DNA from: Vibrio tapetis subsp. quintayensis | Lineage (GTDB): Bacteria; Pseudomonadota; Gammaproteobacteria; Enterobacterales; Vibrionaceae | NCBI RefSeq assembly: GCF_030409945.1 | Contig: NZ_JAUFQV010000040.1 | Coordinates: 1-64,000, forward strand | Direction: 5' to 3' | Length of the DNA stretch: 64,000 nt | Part shown: positions 54,137-63,381 of the stretch, in pieces | Layout: every line of letters begins with the position of its first letter | Position numbering within the stretch: position 1 is the first letter of the stretch | Position numbers and translations under genes: made by a program | The notes under the pieces: generated by a model | The model's input: the letters and a program-made list of their open reading frames with translations, nothing else | Told to the model about the DNA's origin: nothing | Databases searched by the model: none

Positions 54137-55264
54137 ATGGCCGTTGAACTGAATGAATTAAGGGATCAAATTGATCTTGTCGACAAGCAGATGCTTGATT
54201 TGCTTGCTCAACGTTTGGCTTTGGTTGAAAAAGTCGGTGAAGTTAAAAGTAAGCATGGCTTACCGATTTATGTTCCCGAAAGAGAAGCATCAATGCTGGC
54301 CTCTAGGCGCGCTGAAGCCGAGAAACAGGGCGTGCCACCACAGTTGATTGAAGACATACTTCGTCGCACGATGCGCGAGTCCTACACCAGTGAAAAAGAC
54401 TCAGGTTTTAAGTGTTTGAAGCCTGACCTTGGCACGGTAGTCGTTGTGGGTGGTCACGGCCAATTGGGTAGTGTGTTTGTTCGTATGTTTACCCTTTCTG
54501 GCTACGAAGTTAAAATTTTAGGCAGCAAGGATTGGGGTCGTGCGGATGAAATTTTAGACGGTGCTGGTCTGGTTGTTGTCACCGTTCCGATTCACCTGAC
54601 TCAAAGTGTAATTGGTCAATTATCTAACTTACCGAAAGACTGTATTCTATGTGATTTAACGTCGGTTAAGTCTGAGCCGTTGAAAGCCATGCTGGCGTCC
54701 CATGATGGCCCAGTCGTTGGTTTACATCCTATGTTTGGTCCTGATGTACCAAGCCTAGCGAAGCAAGTCGTCGTGTATTGCGATGGGCGTGAAGCAGATG
54801 CTTATCAGTGGCTACTTAAGCAGATTGAAATTTGGGGTGCGAGTCTTTGTCATATTGACGCGCAAGAGCACGATCAAGGCATGACGCTGATCCAAGCTCT
54901 GCGTCACTTTACGTCATTTGCTTATGGTTTACACCTGAGCGGTGAGAACCCAAATCTAGATACTTTGGTTGGGCTAAGTTCACCAATTTACCGTCTGGAA
55001 TTGGCAATGGTTGGTCGACTGTTTGCACAAGATCCAAATCTCTACGCTGATATCATTATGTCATCGCCAGAAAACATCGCGATGATCAAACGATTCCACC
55101 ACTGCTTTGGTCAAGCGATCAACGTACTAGAGGCAAAAGACAAGCAAGCCTTTGTTGATAGCTTTGAGAAAGTAGGTGAGTGGTTTGGTGATTACTCACA
55201 GCAATTCATGAGTGAGAGTCAAAGTTTGCTCAAGCAAGCGAATGACGCACTGCATCGCGGTTGA
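54137..55264 (+). CDS. tyrA: Chorismate mutase/prephenate dehydrogenase
   Basis: A bifunctional tyrosine-pathway enzyme. 375 residues (E. coli 373). Residues 1-90 form an AroQ-type chorismate mutase (ELRDQIDLVDKQMLDLLAQR). The dehydrogenase begins with the NAD motif VVVGGHGQLGSVF near residue 100 and includes GLHPMFGPDVPS and LIQALRHFTSFAYG with catalytic His. It follows aroF by 14 bases, so one TyrR-controlled operon. Terminator at 55287-55316. Confidence 0.97.
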   Translation: MAVELNELRDQIDLVDKQMLDLLAQRLALVEKVGEVKSKHGLPIYVPEREASMLASRRAEAEKQGVPPQLIEDILRRTMRESYTSEKDSGFKCLKPDLGTVVVVGGHGQLGSVFVRMFTLSGYEVKILGSKDWGRADEILDGAGLVVVTVPIHLTQSVIGQLSNLPKDCILCDLTSVKSEPLKAMLASHDGPVVGLHPMFGPDVPSLAKQVVVYCDGREADAYQWLLKQIEIWGASLCHIDAQEHDQGMTLIQALRHFTSFAYGLHLSGENPNLDTLVGLSSPIYRLELAMVGRLFAQDPNLYADIIMSSPENIAMIKRFHHCFGQAINVLEAKDKQAFVDSFEKVGEWFGDYSQQFMSESQSLLKQANDALHRG

Positions 55265-55286
55265 TGATCTTAAGTAGAATCAGAAT

Positions 55287-55316
55287 AAAAAAAGAGCGGA
55301 TATCCGCTCTTTTTTT
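55287..55316. terminator. Bidirectional terminator after aroF-tyrA
   Basis: Palindrome AAAAAGAGCGGATATCCGCT(CTTTTT) with A- and T-runs, between tyrA and the convergent M23 gene. Confidence 0.95.
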
Positions 55317-55341
55317 GTTAGTGCTTTCCGCTGGCATCAGG

Positions 55342-56400
55342 CTACTGAGTTATCGCAATATCCACTGAAGTATGGCTGGCGGTTTCTGGTGCGACGATAG
55401 TTTCAGACTCTTGTGGCTCGTTAACCGCAGGCTGCTGAGTCAACAATACTTGTTGCTTAACCACGTTGTTCACGACATCCAATAGCGCACTCCAGTTGAT
55501 GCTGCGCTCATTCTCAAACATTTGATCGAATTGTTCTGCATTCCAGTTTACAAAGTTAGCTGGGTTCAGAGTGCGACCTAAAAATCGAACTTCGTAGTGT
55601 AGGTGGGCGCCGGTAGAAATTCCGGAGTTACCACATTGTCCTACTAAGTCCCCTTTACTAATAAACTGGCCGCTACGGACGTTGAAGCTCTTCATATGCG
55701 CGTAAGACGTCATGAAGCCGAACGAATGACGAAGCTTCAAATAGTTGCCGTAACCTTGCTTGCTTGGTCTTGTAAACTCAACCACACCATCAGCAGGAGC
55801 GTAAATAGGTTCGCCGCTTTGACATGTCATATCTAGACCACGATGAAAGTGGCGCTTTTTGGTAATTGGATGAGTCCGGTAGCCATACTTAGATGAAATT
55901 CGACGAAACTCCATTGGTGCTTGGTTTGGGATCAACCTAAATAATGTTGCTCTTACTGCAGAGTCAATGGCGGCCGCATCGATGCGATCTTCCAAAGATA
56001 AAGTTGATAGTTCTTCACTGTCTTCTGCGCCTAAACCGAGCACACTCTCTACATCATTAACACGTTGACCTAGACTGACTATCTGACCTTTCTTGTCTTC
56101 AAGTTCCTGAGCTAGGCTATGGTTTGTGATGATCTGAGCTTGATAAAGCGTTTCAAACTGTTCACTTTTACCATCGAGATAGCCAATTTGCTGTTGCGCA
56201 GATTCAAAGTTAAGCTCCATTTGGTCGAGCTTTGATTTCTGCATCTCTTGATAATCGATGTAGTAAAAGTATCCGTACACGAGCAGTGCAGGGCTAAGGG
56301 CAATAAAAAGCAAAAAGGCCCAAACGGCCTTTCGTGTCATGTGGAAATATTCTTTTCCATTTCGAGTTGGTATCGAAATTTGTATCGAGTTGTTAGGCAT
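55342..56400 (-). CDS. Membrane-anchored M23 peptidase
   Basis: 352 residues. A short cytoplasmic tail, one transmembrane helix (residues of about 24-47, AVWAFLLFIALSPALLVYGYF), a coiled coil (about 50-115) and a LytM/M23 domain with an apparently complete zinc set: HRGLDMTC (H-x3-D) and HLHYE. So it is likely an active periplasmic endopeptidase acting on peptidoglycan cross-links. It ends with a Thr/Glu-rich tail. It lies 11 bases downstream of the PilZ gene, so the two are probably co-transcribed. Confidence 0.9.
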   Translation of the reverse strand: MPNNSIQISIPTRNGKEYFHMTRKAVWAFLLFIALSPALLVYGYFYYIDYQEMQKSKLDQMELNFESAQQQIGYLDGKSEQFETLYQAQIITNHSLAQELEDKKGQIVSLGQRVNDVESVLGLGAEDSEELSTLSLEDRIDAAAIDSAVRATLFRLIPNQAPMEFRRISSKYGYRTHPITKKRHFHRGLDMTCQSGEPIYAPADGVVEFTRPSKQGYGNYLKLRHSFGFMTSYAHMKSFNVRSGQFISKGDLVGQCGNSGISTGAHLHYEVRFLGRTLNPANFVNWNAEQFDQMFENERSINWSALLDVVNNVVKQQVLLTQQPAVNEPQESETIVAPETASHTSVDIAITQ

Positions 56401-56411
56401 GGTTCTACTAC

Positions 56412-56780
56412 TTAAGCACCTAAATCGGACAGCTGCTCAATTTCTCTGTGTAAAAGGGTTTCGTCGCCAACGTTAAGTTCAATAAGTCTTTTTAAATGAC
56501 TTATGCTATCTATATCAATATGTTGAATGCTAATTCGAATGTAATTTTCATTTAGCTCGACGATTTCGGCCTGCAATGATAACACAACATCACTTTCTGG
56601 CAGGGTAAAGTGTACGTCCATCGGTAAATTTTGGTCCAACTGGTCTCGTTCATCTGGTGATGAAAGTAGCAAACCGTGTAGAGAAAGATCGCGTAAATTC
56701 GCATTCAGCACTACATCACCTTGCTTGAGCTCGGCGGGGGCTTGGTAAATCACACGAGAAAATCGGCGGCGTTCAATCAT
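56412..56780 (-). CDS. plzA: PilZ-domain protein PlzA
   Basis: A 122-residue single PilZ domain, a c-di-GMP receptor fold. Both ligand motifs are present: RRRFSR near the N-terminus and DLSLHG (D/N-x-S-x-x-G). V. cholerae plzA occupies the same position next to the M23 gene, as I recall. The start is at 56780 (MIERRRFSR); the open frame to 56900 is not family-like. It could carry the c-di-GMP signal to the neighbouring M23 protein or elsewhere; no evidence in the sequence decides this. Confidence 0.88.
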   Translation of the reverse strand: MIERRRFSRVIYQAPAELKQGDVVLNANLRDLSLHGLLLSSPDERDQLDQNLPMDVHFTLPESDVVLSLQAEIVELNENYIRISIQHIDIDSISHLKRLIELNVGDETLLHREIEQLSDLGA

Positions 56781-56919
56781 AACTGGCTCTCTATTTATAC
56801 AAATTGGTCTATTTCTAATCATAGCGCTTGTGTTGTAAAAATAGTGCCTAATGACACAAAATTGTGATGGAAATAAACAATCGTCATTCGTGCTTGGCAC
56901 ATCGCCATTTTAGTCATAT

Positions 56920-56946
56920 AAAAAAAGGCCACCCAAAGGCAGCCTA
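56920..56946 (-). terminator. Terminator of ettA
   Basis: An eight-bp stem with G-T pairs (AGGCTGCC / GGTGGCCT on the minus strand), followed by seven T. It separates ettA from plzA. Confidence 0.7.
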
Positions 56947-56986
56947 TTGTCATACTGAGTCAAAGTTACTTATATGATGATAGAAG

Positions 56987-58654
56987 TTACTTAGTGATGC
57001 GCTTGTATTTGATGCGGTGTGGTTCTGCAGCTTGAGCGCCAAGGGTTTGTTTCAACCAGTCAGTGTACTCAGTGTAGTTACCCTCATAGAAGTTCACTTG
57101 ACCTTCATCGCGGTAATCTAAAATGTGCGTCGCGATACGGTCCAAGAACCAACGGTCATGCGAGATAACCATTGCACAGCCAGGGAACTCGAGTAGAGCC
57201 TCTTCCAGTGCTCGTAGTGTTTCTACATCCAAGTCATTGGTTGGTTCATCGAGTAGCAATACGTTGCCGCCTGCTTTAAGCAGTTTTGCTAAGTGAACAC
57301 GGTTACGCTCACCACCAGACAATTCGCCGATGATCTTTTGCTGGTCGTTACCCTTAAAGTTGAAACGAGAGCAGTAAGCACGAGCTGGGATTTCGAAGTT
57401 GTTGATCTTAATGATATCAGCGCCTTCAGAGATCTCTTGGAATACGGTTTTGGTGTCGTCCATGCTGTCGCGGAACTGATCTACTGAGGCGAGTTTTACT
57501 GTTTCACCAAGTTCAACCGTACCTGAATCCGGCTGCTCTGCACCACTTAGCATTTTAAATAGTGTTGATTTACCAGCACCATTGGCACCAACGATACCGA
57601 CGATAGCACCTTTAGGCATGCTAAATGACAGGTCATCAATAAGAACGCGGTCACCGAATGATTTCGTTAGGTTCTTAACATCGAGAACTTTGTCGCCTAA
57701 GCGCTCACCAGGTGGAATGAACAATTCATTTGTTTCATTACGCTTCTGGTATTGGCCAGTGGTCAGTTCTTCAAAACGAGCCATACGAGCTTTAGATTTA
57801 GCTTGGCGGCCTTTAGGGTTTTGACGTACCCACTCAAGTTCTTTCTCAATGGTCTTTTGACGAGCGCTTTCACCAGATTTCTCTTGCTTCAAACGTTCAT
57901 CTTTTTGTTCTAGCCAAGAAGTGTAGTTACCTTGCCATGGGATACCTTCACCACGGTCAAGCTCAAGAATCCAACCTGCTGCGTTATCAAGGAAGTAACG
58001 GTCGTGGGTAATCGCCACAACAGTACCGCTGTAATCAACAAGGAAATGCTCAAGCCATGCAACAGATTCTGCATCTAAGTGGTTCGTTGGTTCATCAAGA
58101 AGCAGCATATCTGGCTTTTCTAGAAGCAAACGACAGATAGCAACACGACGACGCTCACCACCGGATAGGAATTCAATTTTCGCATCCCACTCAGGAAGAC
58201 GAAGTGCGTCAGCAGCACGCTCTAGAGCTGTTTCTAGGTTGTGACCATCTTTTGCTTGAATCAGCGCTTCTAGTTCGCCTTGTTCTTTCGCAAGGGCGTC
58301 GAAGTCTGCGTCTGGTTCTGCGTAGGCTGCGTACACAGCGTCAATACGCTTGAGTGCGCCAGCAACATCAGAAACCGCTTCTTCTACAATTTCGCGAACA
58401 GTCTTAGATTCATCTAAAACAGGCTCTTGAGGCAAATAACCAACATTTAGACCAGGTTGTGCGCGAGCTTCACCGTCAATGTCAGTATCAAGACCAGCCA
58501 TGATACGCAGTAGGGTAGATTTACCTGAACCATTTAGACCTAAAACACCGATTTTAGCGCCAGGGAAAAAGCTAAGAGAAATGTCTTTAAGGATTTGACG
58601 CTTAGGTGGCACAGTTTTGCTCACCCGAGACATGGTATATACGTATTCAGCCAT
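56987..58654 (-). CDS. ettA: Energy-dependent translational throttle EttA (ABC-F)
   Basis: An ABC-F ATPase that binds the ribosomal E site and gates the first elongation step according to energy charge. 555 residues, the same length as E. coli EttA. Two ATPase domains: GLNGSGKST, LSGGERRRVAICRLLLEKPDMLLLDEPTNHLD, then GANGAGKST, LSGGERNRVHLAKLL and LLLDEPTNDLD, with the arm and linker between them. There are no membrane segments. The start is at 58654 (MAEYVYTM). Confidence 0.97.
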   Translation of the reverse strand: MAEYVYTMSRVSKTVPPKRQILKDISLSFFPGAKIGVLGLNGSGKSTLLRIMAGLDTDIDGEARAQPGLNVGYLPQEPVLDESKTVREIVEEAVSDVAGALKRIDAVYAAYAEPDADFDALAKEQGELEALIQAKDGHNLETALERAADALRLPEWDAKIEFLSGGERRRVAICRLLLEKPDMLLLDEPTNHLDAESVAWLEHFLVDYSGTVVAITHDRYFLDNAAGWILELDRGEGIPWQGNYTSWLEQKDERLKQEKSGESARQKTIEKELEWVRQNPKGRQAKSKARMARFEELTTGQYQKRNETNELFIPPGERLGDKVLDVKNLTKSFGDRVLIDDLSFSMPKGAIVGIVGANGAGKSTLFKMLSGAEQPDSGTVELGETVKLASVDQFRDSMDDTKTVFQEISEGADIIKINNFEIPARAYCSRFNFKGNDQQKIIGELSGGERNRVHLAKLLKAGGNVLLLDEPTNDLDVETLRALEEALLEFPGCAMVISHDRWFLDRIATHILDYRDEGQVNFYEGNYTEYTDWLKQTLGAQAAEPHRIKYKRITK

Positions 58655-59077
58655 TGCCGATCTTTCCTGTTTCATCAAAAAATTCAGCGTATTTTATACC
58701 AATGTGACTCAGTCGTGTTGATCTTTCGAACTGATTTGTCCATCAAAGCTCAATACAGCCAAGAAATGTCAGATTAGTCCAAAGTTATTTCTAGCTTTTG
58801 ATGAGGAAAACCTCGTTATGTCATGTTTAGGGCATTTTTACATTCTGTAGCAAAAGGCGGGGAACTTGTATGTGATTATTCCGGTCTTCTGATGTAGCGT
58901 GGTACAAAGTCATTGATTCGTCACATAACCAAGTTAGCTTTTTCTTTTGGTGACTACCCGTTGTTGTGAAAACTTCATGAATGGGTTAATGATAATAAAC
59001 TAGACTCATAAATATCGTATTTAAAATTGCCTCAGCGAGTGGATGAATGAGGCAATGCATTCTAAGGAAAATGATTC
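58655..59077. other. ettA-slt divergent intergenic region
   Basis: 423 AT-rich bases with promoters for both genes. A perfect 8-bp stem ATTGCCTC (59026-59033) / GAGGCAAT (59049-59056) lies in the slt leader, 21 bases before its ATG. No gene was seen. Confidence 0.6.
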
Positions 59078-61000
59078 ATGCGTCAGGCTCTATATGGATT
59101 AGCCATTACCCTTCTTAGCAGCACCTATGTTTCTGCTAATGATTCTACTAACATTGAACATCAACGGGAGCTGTACCTTAAAGCTCAAAATCTTTTGGAT
59201 GAAAAAAGCGTCGCTGAATATCTAAGTATGCGCGACCAGATAGCCGATTACCCTTTAACGCCTTATGTCGATAACCGAGTCTTCAATTTGGATATCGGTA
59301 AGCGCAGTATTGATGAGGTTGCGGCCTTTAAAAAATCTCATCATGAGTTTCCTTTTTCTAGTCGAGTTCGAGCCAATTATCTTGATGGGTTAGTGGCAAA
59401 TAATCAGTGGAAAACGCTGTCTCAATACCAAACGTATGAACCGAGAGGGGAGACGTATCAATGTTATTACTACACGGGGTTACTTAAGCAAGGTCAAAAA
59501 TCGAAAGCATTTAAAGGTGCGCAATCTCTTTGGTTGAAAGGGAGCAGCGTTACCGATGCGTGCGATGATCTATTCGAAGCTTGGCAACAGGCAGACTTGC
59601 TTTCAGATGATCTGATTTTGCAAAGGTTAGTGTTGGCATTTGAAGCGAGAAATTCAAGTATGATGAATTACTTGATGAAGCTACCTGATGGCAAGCAAGC
59701 AAAAGAAACGGCGAGTAAATATAAGAAAGTATTCAGCTTGCCTGAATCGGTGGGCATTTTTGCCAAAAAAGAGTACGTCACCAAGCTAAACCAAGATGTT
59801 GCTATGCTTGGCTTTAAAAAGCTGGCGCGAAAAAGTGCCGAAAAAGCGGTAGAGCAATACGAACTTGTGGTGCAAGGTCAAAAGTTAAACGAAACTCAGC
59901 GTCAATCTTTAGCGGAATACGCGGCTATTCGCCTAATGAATACTGATTCACAAAGCCTGACTAAATGGCGTGATGACGTAATGGCCAAAAGCGCTCAGGC
60001 TAGCATTATTGAAAGGCGTATCCGTTTGGCGTTGCGTTCGGCAGATTGGCAAGCAGTAGAGCGTTGGATTCAGTTACTGCCGACGAATGAAAACAAAGAT
60101 ATGCGCTGGCAGTACTGGCTAGCACGGTCAGAGATGGAATTGGGAAGAAAGAGCGCGGGAGAGCAACGACTGAACAGTATTATTGGTAAGCGCCACTACT
60201 ATAGCGTTGTTGCGGCTCAAACTCTTGGCGTGCCAGTTCAATTCGATATCCACAAAAGTTCTCCAGATCCCAAAGCCATCGAAGCCTTTCAGTCAACATT
60301 GGATCGGATCAGTGAACTGATAGCGCTAGACAAAATAACAGCGGCGAAAAGTGAATGGCGTTGGTTGTTAGTGCGTGCTAATAAAGACCAAATCAAGGCA
60401 TTAGCACACTATGCCTCGAAGAAGAGCTGGCATCATCTAACCGTCAAAGCATCCATTGAAGCCAAAGCTTGGGATGAAATCTATTTAAGATTTCCGGTCG
60501 CCCATAGCTGGTGGTTTAATTTTTATGGCGATAAGTTTGAAGTAGAGCCTCTCACGCTAATGTCATTGGCAAGGCAAGAGAGTGGGCTAGACAGTGCAGC
60601 GCGTTCTCCGGTGGGGGCAAGGGGGATCATGCAAATTATGCCTGCCACTGCTAAATACACCGCCAAAAGATTCAAAATCGATTATGACGGACCGAATGAA
60701 CTTTACACCGTGCAAAAGAACATCGAAATAGGTACTCAGTATTTAAGTAGCTTGCTGAATCAATATGATGATAACCGCATCTTTGCTTTTGCGGCCTACA
60801 ATGCGGGCCCACACCGGGTAAAACGCTGGCGTAACACCACCGATGAAAAGTTAGATGCTTACGCTTTCATTGAAGCAATTCCATTTAACGAAACTCGCGG
60901 TTATGTGCAGAATGTATTGATGTTTGAATCGTATTACCGACACATTACCGCTAAGCCAGCGAGTTTTTTGACCACAAATGAGCGTTCAACGAAATATTAG
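59078..61000 (+). CDS. slt: Soluble lytic murein transglycosylase Slt
   Basis: A periplasmic exo-lytic transglycosylase that makes anhydromuropeptides, the input for NagZ/AnmK/MurQ. 640 residues (E. coli 645). A signal peptide of about 20 residues ends STYVSA; a long alpha-superhelical body follows; the C-terminal lysozyme-like domain has catalytic Glu501 in LARQESGLDSAARSPVGARGIMQIMP and AAYNAGPHRVKRW. It is upstream of trpR, as in E. coli. Confidence 0.97.
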   Translation: MRQALYGLAITLLSSTYVSANDSTNIEHQRELYLKAQNLLDEKSVAEYLSMRDQIADYPLTPYVDNRVFNLDIGKRSIDEVAAFKKSHHEFPFSSRVRANYLDGLVANNQWKTLSQYQTYEPRGETYQCYYYTGLLKQGQKSKAFKGAQSLWLKGSSVTDACDDLFEAWQQADLLSDDLILQRLVLAFEARNSSMMNYLMKLPDGKQAKETASKYKKVFSLPESVGIFAKKEYVTKLNQDVAMLGFKKLARKSAEKAVEQYELVVQGQKLNETQRQSLAEYAAIRLMNTDSQSLTKWRDDVMAKSAQASIIERRIRLALRSADWQAVERWIQLLPTNENKDMRWQYWLARSEMELGRKSAGEQRLNSIIGKRHYYSVVAAQTLGVPVQFDIHKSSPDPKAIEAFQSTLDRISELIALDKITAAKSEWRWLLVRANKDQIKALAHYASKKSWHHLTVKASIEAKAWDEIYLRFPVAHSWWFNFYGDKFEVEPLTLMSLARQESGLDSAARSPVGARGIMQIMPATAKYTAKRFKIDYDGPNELYTVQKNIEIGTQYLSSLLNQYDDNRIFAFAAYNAGPHRVKRWRNTTDEKLDAYAFIEAIPFNETRGYVQNVLMFESYYRHITAKPASFLTTNERSTKY

Positions 61001-61009
61001 CCTTAAGGG

Positions 61010-61032
61010 GAGGTGACGTGTTCCGTCACCTC
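61010..61032 (+). terminator. Hairpin between slt and trpR
   Basis: Perfect 9-bp stem GAGGTGACG / CGTCACCTC, loop TGTTC. There is no T-run, so it may be a processing or attenuation structure rather than a terminator. Confidence 0.5.
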
Positions 61033-61074
61033 AGAGTACAATGTTTCTAAACAATCAGTTAAGAGAACCTAACT

Positions 61075-61371
61075 ATGTCGGAACAAGCAGAATTTTCTGA
61101 TTGGCAAGATATTTTAGCACTTGTAGAGCGAGCAACTCATGAGAAGCAGCATGAGATGCTTCTGACAATGCTTATGACGCCAGATGAACGAGAGGCGCTC
61201 ATTGCAAGAGTGAACATATTGAATGAGCTGCTGAAGGGGGAGAACTCCCAACGTCAGGTTAGTCAAATGCTAGGGGTGGGGATTGCAACGATAACTCGTG
61301 GCTCTAATGAGTTAAAAAGTAAAAGTGAACATGAAAAGCAGCAGCTTCAAAAGCTACTGCAATCTGACTGA
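61075..61371 (+). CDS. trpR: Trp operon repressor TrpR
   Basis: A tryptophan-activated repressor of trp genes. 98 residues, all-helical. The helix-turn-helix reads NSQRQVSQMLGVGIATITRGSNELKS, and the tryptophan-pocket region LLTMLMTPDEREALIARVNILNELL is present. I did not find a consensus trp operator upstream. It lies 74 bases after slt. Confidence 0.95.
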   Translation: MSEQAEFSDWQDILALVERATHEKQHEMLLTMLMTPDEREALIARVNILNELLKGENSQRQVSQMLGVGIATITRGSNELKSKSEHEKQQLQKLLQSD

Positions 61372-61410
61372 TCCTTATACTCAAAAGAGTAGATTTACTT
61401 CAGGTTAATT

Positions 61411-61941
61411 TTAGAACAGTTCAACATTAGTAAAAGGGATCAAGGCCAAGATCAAAGCTTGCTGATAGACAGAACTACGAGTGAGCTGATTTTGCGTTAG
61501 TAAACCAATCGCCCCGCCTTTTTGCTTGATATTTTCGGTACCAAACACTGTGTCCATCACGTCCCCTAGCTCATATCCTGCATGTAGTTGTTCGATAACC
61601 TGAGGTGGTAGCATCAAACTTGATGAGCGAGATTCACCGCGCTTGAGCGGTTGATTGCTCTCTTGGCTCTCAATGATCATCCAGGCAAACGTACAATTGC
61701 CTTCAAAGCCTGCCTCTAAGCCAACATAAAAATCAGCCTGCGGTTTTACATGCTTAGCGTTACGAACTCGATTAAGTGCGCCTAGCTTGGTTTCTGAATC
61801 CGTCATCGGTTGATCGGTCACCTCACTGGCAACCGAAACTCCCTCAAACGTAAACACACCACCAGAGAATGCTTGCTCAAAAGCATTTTTAACGGCATTA
61901 ATCTTGGCTGGGTTAAGCGACGCAATGATGACAGTTTTCAT
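61411..61941 (-). CDS. yjjX: Inosine/xanthosine triphosphatase YjjX
   Basis: House-cleaning NTPase of the ITPase-like fold that removes non-canonical purine nucleotides. 176 residues. Features: IASLNPAKINAVKNAF at the start, VASEVTDQPMTDSETKLGALNRV, FYVGLEAGFEG, and TENIKQKGGAIGLLTQNQLTRSSVY. It follows pheA on the same strand by 15 bases, so probably the last gene of that operon. Confidence 0.94.
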   Translation of the reverse strand: MKTVIIASLNPAKINAVKNAFEQAFSGGVFTFEGVSVASEVTDQPMTDSETKLGALNRVRNAKHVKPQADFYVGLEAGFEGNCTFAWMIIESQESNQPLKRGESRSSSLMLPPQVIEQLHAGYELGDVMDTVFGTENIKQKGGAIGLLTQNQLTRSSVYQQALILALIPFTNVELF

Positions 61942-61956
61942 AGTTTGCTGTTGCCT

Positions 61957-63132
61957 TTATTCCGTTGGTAGAACGACTTGAGTCGCCTTAATATTTTCTA
62001 TTGGGTAGCAGCCTAGTACTTTAAGGTGGCGCGTAATTTTGGTTAACTCTGCGATAGCCTGTTGCATGATTTCTGAATCAAGGTGAGATTGTAAATCAAC
62101 GTAGAACATTTCTTCCCACGGGTTGCCCATGATTGGTCGTGATTCTAGTTTGGTCATGTTAATGCCATAGCGTTGCAGTACCAGTAAGGTCTCTACCAAT
62201 GAACCAGCCTCTTGAGAGGTTGACATAATCAATGTCGTTTTTGCTGGGATCTGTTGCGACACTTCCACAGGTTTTCGAGCGACCACGATAAAGCGAGTGT
62301 GGTTTTCAGTTTGATTGGCAATATTGCCCTGAATCGGTTGCAAGCCGTAAAGTTTGCCACTTGAAGAATTGCCAATCGCCGCGACATCGTCTCGGTTCAG
62401 TTCTTTCACTTTCTTCATTGCGTCAGCGGTACTAGCACAGGACTCAAGCGTGACGCCTTTAAGGCGAGAAAGAAACTCACTGCATTGCTGGTGCGGCTGC
62501 GGATGCGAGTAGAGTGTTTTTATGTTTTCTAAACGTTGTTCTGTGGTTGCAACCAGACAGTGTTCAATAGGCAGGGTTAACTCACCAACAATGTAAAGAG
62601 TGGTGTGCTGAAGTAAGTCATATACCTCATTGATGGAACCTGAGCTGGTATTCTCAATAGGCAGTACACCGTAATCGGCATGACCAGACTCAACAGTGGA
62701 GGCGACTTCTTTAAAGTGTTCGCAATTGAGTTCAATTAACTCGGTGTTTTTACGGCTGAAGTATTGGTAACTCGCTAGGTGCGAGTATGACCCTTTTGAG
62801 CCTAAAAATGCGACGCGAGCGAGTGGCTTACGGCTCAATGCAGGATTAAGTAAGTTTTGTAAGTAAGATTGTTGGAGTAAAACAGAGTCTTCAATGATGG
62901 TGTGAAACAGTTTAGTAATGTACTGCGCATCAAGCTGGTATTTGTCTTTACCGTTATTAATGAGTTTTACTAGTAATTGCTGCTCACGTTCTGCATCACG
63001 CACGGGTTTTGCTGTGTCAACTTTGCTCTTGGCAACTTCGATGCTGAGCCCACGTCGCTCAGATAGAAGACTAAGTAATTGGTCATCAAGTTCGTTCAAG
63101 CGCAAGCGAATCTCGTCGAGTCTGTTTGTCAT
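61957..63132 (-). CDS. pheA: Chorismate mutase/prephenate dehydratase (P-protein)
   Basis: A bifunctional phenylalanine-pathway enzyme. 391 residues (E. coli 386). The N-terminal chorismate mutase starts MTNRLDEIRLRLNELDDQLL; the dehydratase follows (VAFLGSKGSYSHLA, the NHTRFIVVARK motif), then the ACT domain with the Phe-binding ESRP in TKLESRPIMGNPWEEMFYVD. The start is at 63132; the long frame upstream to 63360 covers the attenuator and leader and is not real. It is controlled by the pheL leader. Confidence 0.97.
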   Translation of the reverse strand: MTNRLDEIRLRLNELDDQLLSLLSERRGLSIEVAKSKVDTAKPVRDAEREQQLLVKLINNGKDKYQLDAQYITKLFHTIIEDSVLLQQSYLQNLLNPALSRKPLARVAFLGSKGSYSHLASYQYFSRKNTELIELNCEHFKEVASTVESGHADYGVLPIENTSSGSINEVYDLLQHTTLYIVGELTLPIEHCLVATTEQRLENIKTLYSHPQPHQQCSEFLSRLKGVTLESCASTADAMKKVKELNRDDVAAIGNSSSGKLYGLQPIQGNIANQTENHTRFIVVARKPVEVSQQIPAKTTLIMSTSQEAGSLVETLLVLQRYGINMTKLESRPIMGNPWEEMFYVDLQSHLDSEIMQQAIAELTKITRHLKVLGCYPIENIKATQVVLPTE

Positions 63133-63150
63133 TAGAATTATCCCTATAAA

Positions 63151-63173
63151 AAAGCCTCCCAGTGGGAGGCTTT
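63151..63173 (-). terminator. pheA attenuator terminator
   Basis: Stem AAAGCCTCCC / GGGAGGCTTT, loop AGT, with a six-base T-run on the minus strand. It lies between pheL and pheA and ends 19 bases before the pheA start. Confidence 0.9.
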
Positions 63174-63221
63174 CTGTTCGTTTTTGACTTTTCTTTCGTA
63201 ACGATCTTAGCCCCAATATAG

Positions 63222-63269
63222 TTAGGAGATAAAAAAGAAGTCGAAAAGGAACAGATTGATTGTTGTCAT
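63222..63269 (-). CDS. pheL: pheA leader peptide
   Basis: A 15-residue peptide MTTINLFLFDFFFIS with five Phe codons in seven positions, ending in TAA 50 bases before the attenuator stem. Stalling at Phe codons when charged tRNA(Phe) is scarce should prevent the terminator, as in E. coli pheL. A promoter fits upstream: TTGACG (63327-63322), a 17-base spacer, TATTGT (63304-63299). Confidence 0.92.
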   Translation of the reverse strand: MTTINLFLFDFFFIS

Positions 63270-63330
63270 AATGTCGATGGTTTGTTGAATGAACAACCAC
63301 AATAAGCAAGCAGCATAATGTCGTCAAGTA

Positions 63331-63356
63331 AAAAAATGGCGCCCATTGGACGCCAT
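63331..63356 (-). terminator. Terminator of raiA
   Basis: Stem ATGGCG / CGCCAT followed on the minus strand by TTTTTT, between raiA and the pheL promoter. Confidence 0.85.
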
Positions 63357-63381
63357 TCAATAAATCTAATTTACCGGATGT

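Noticed and set aside
61010..61074. A trp operator for TrpR autoregulation
   Set aside because: No convincing match to the palindromic trp operator was seen in the short slt-trpR gap.
63132..63360. N-terminal extension of pheA in the open frame
   Set aside because: The family starts at MTNRLDEIR; the upstream part covers the attenuator and pheL.
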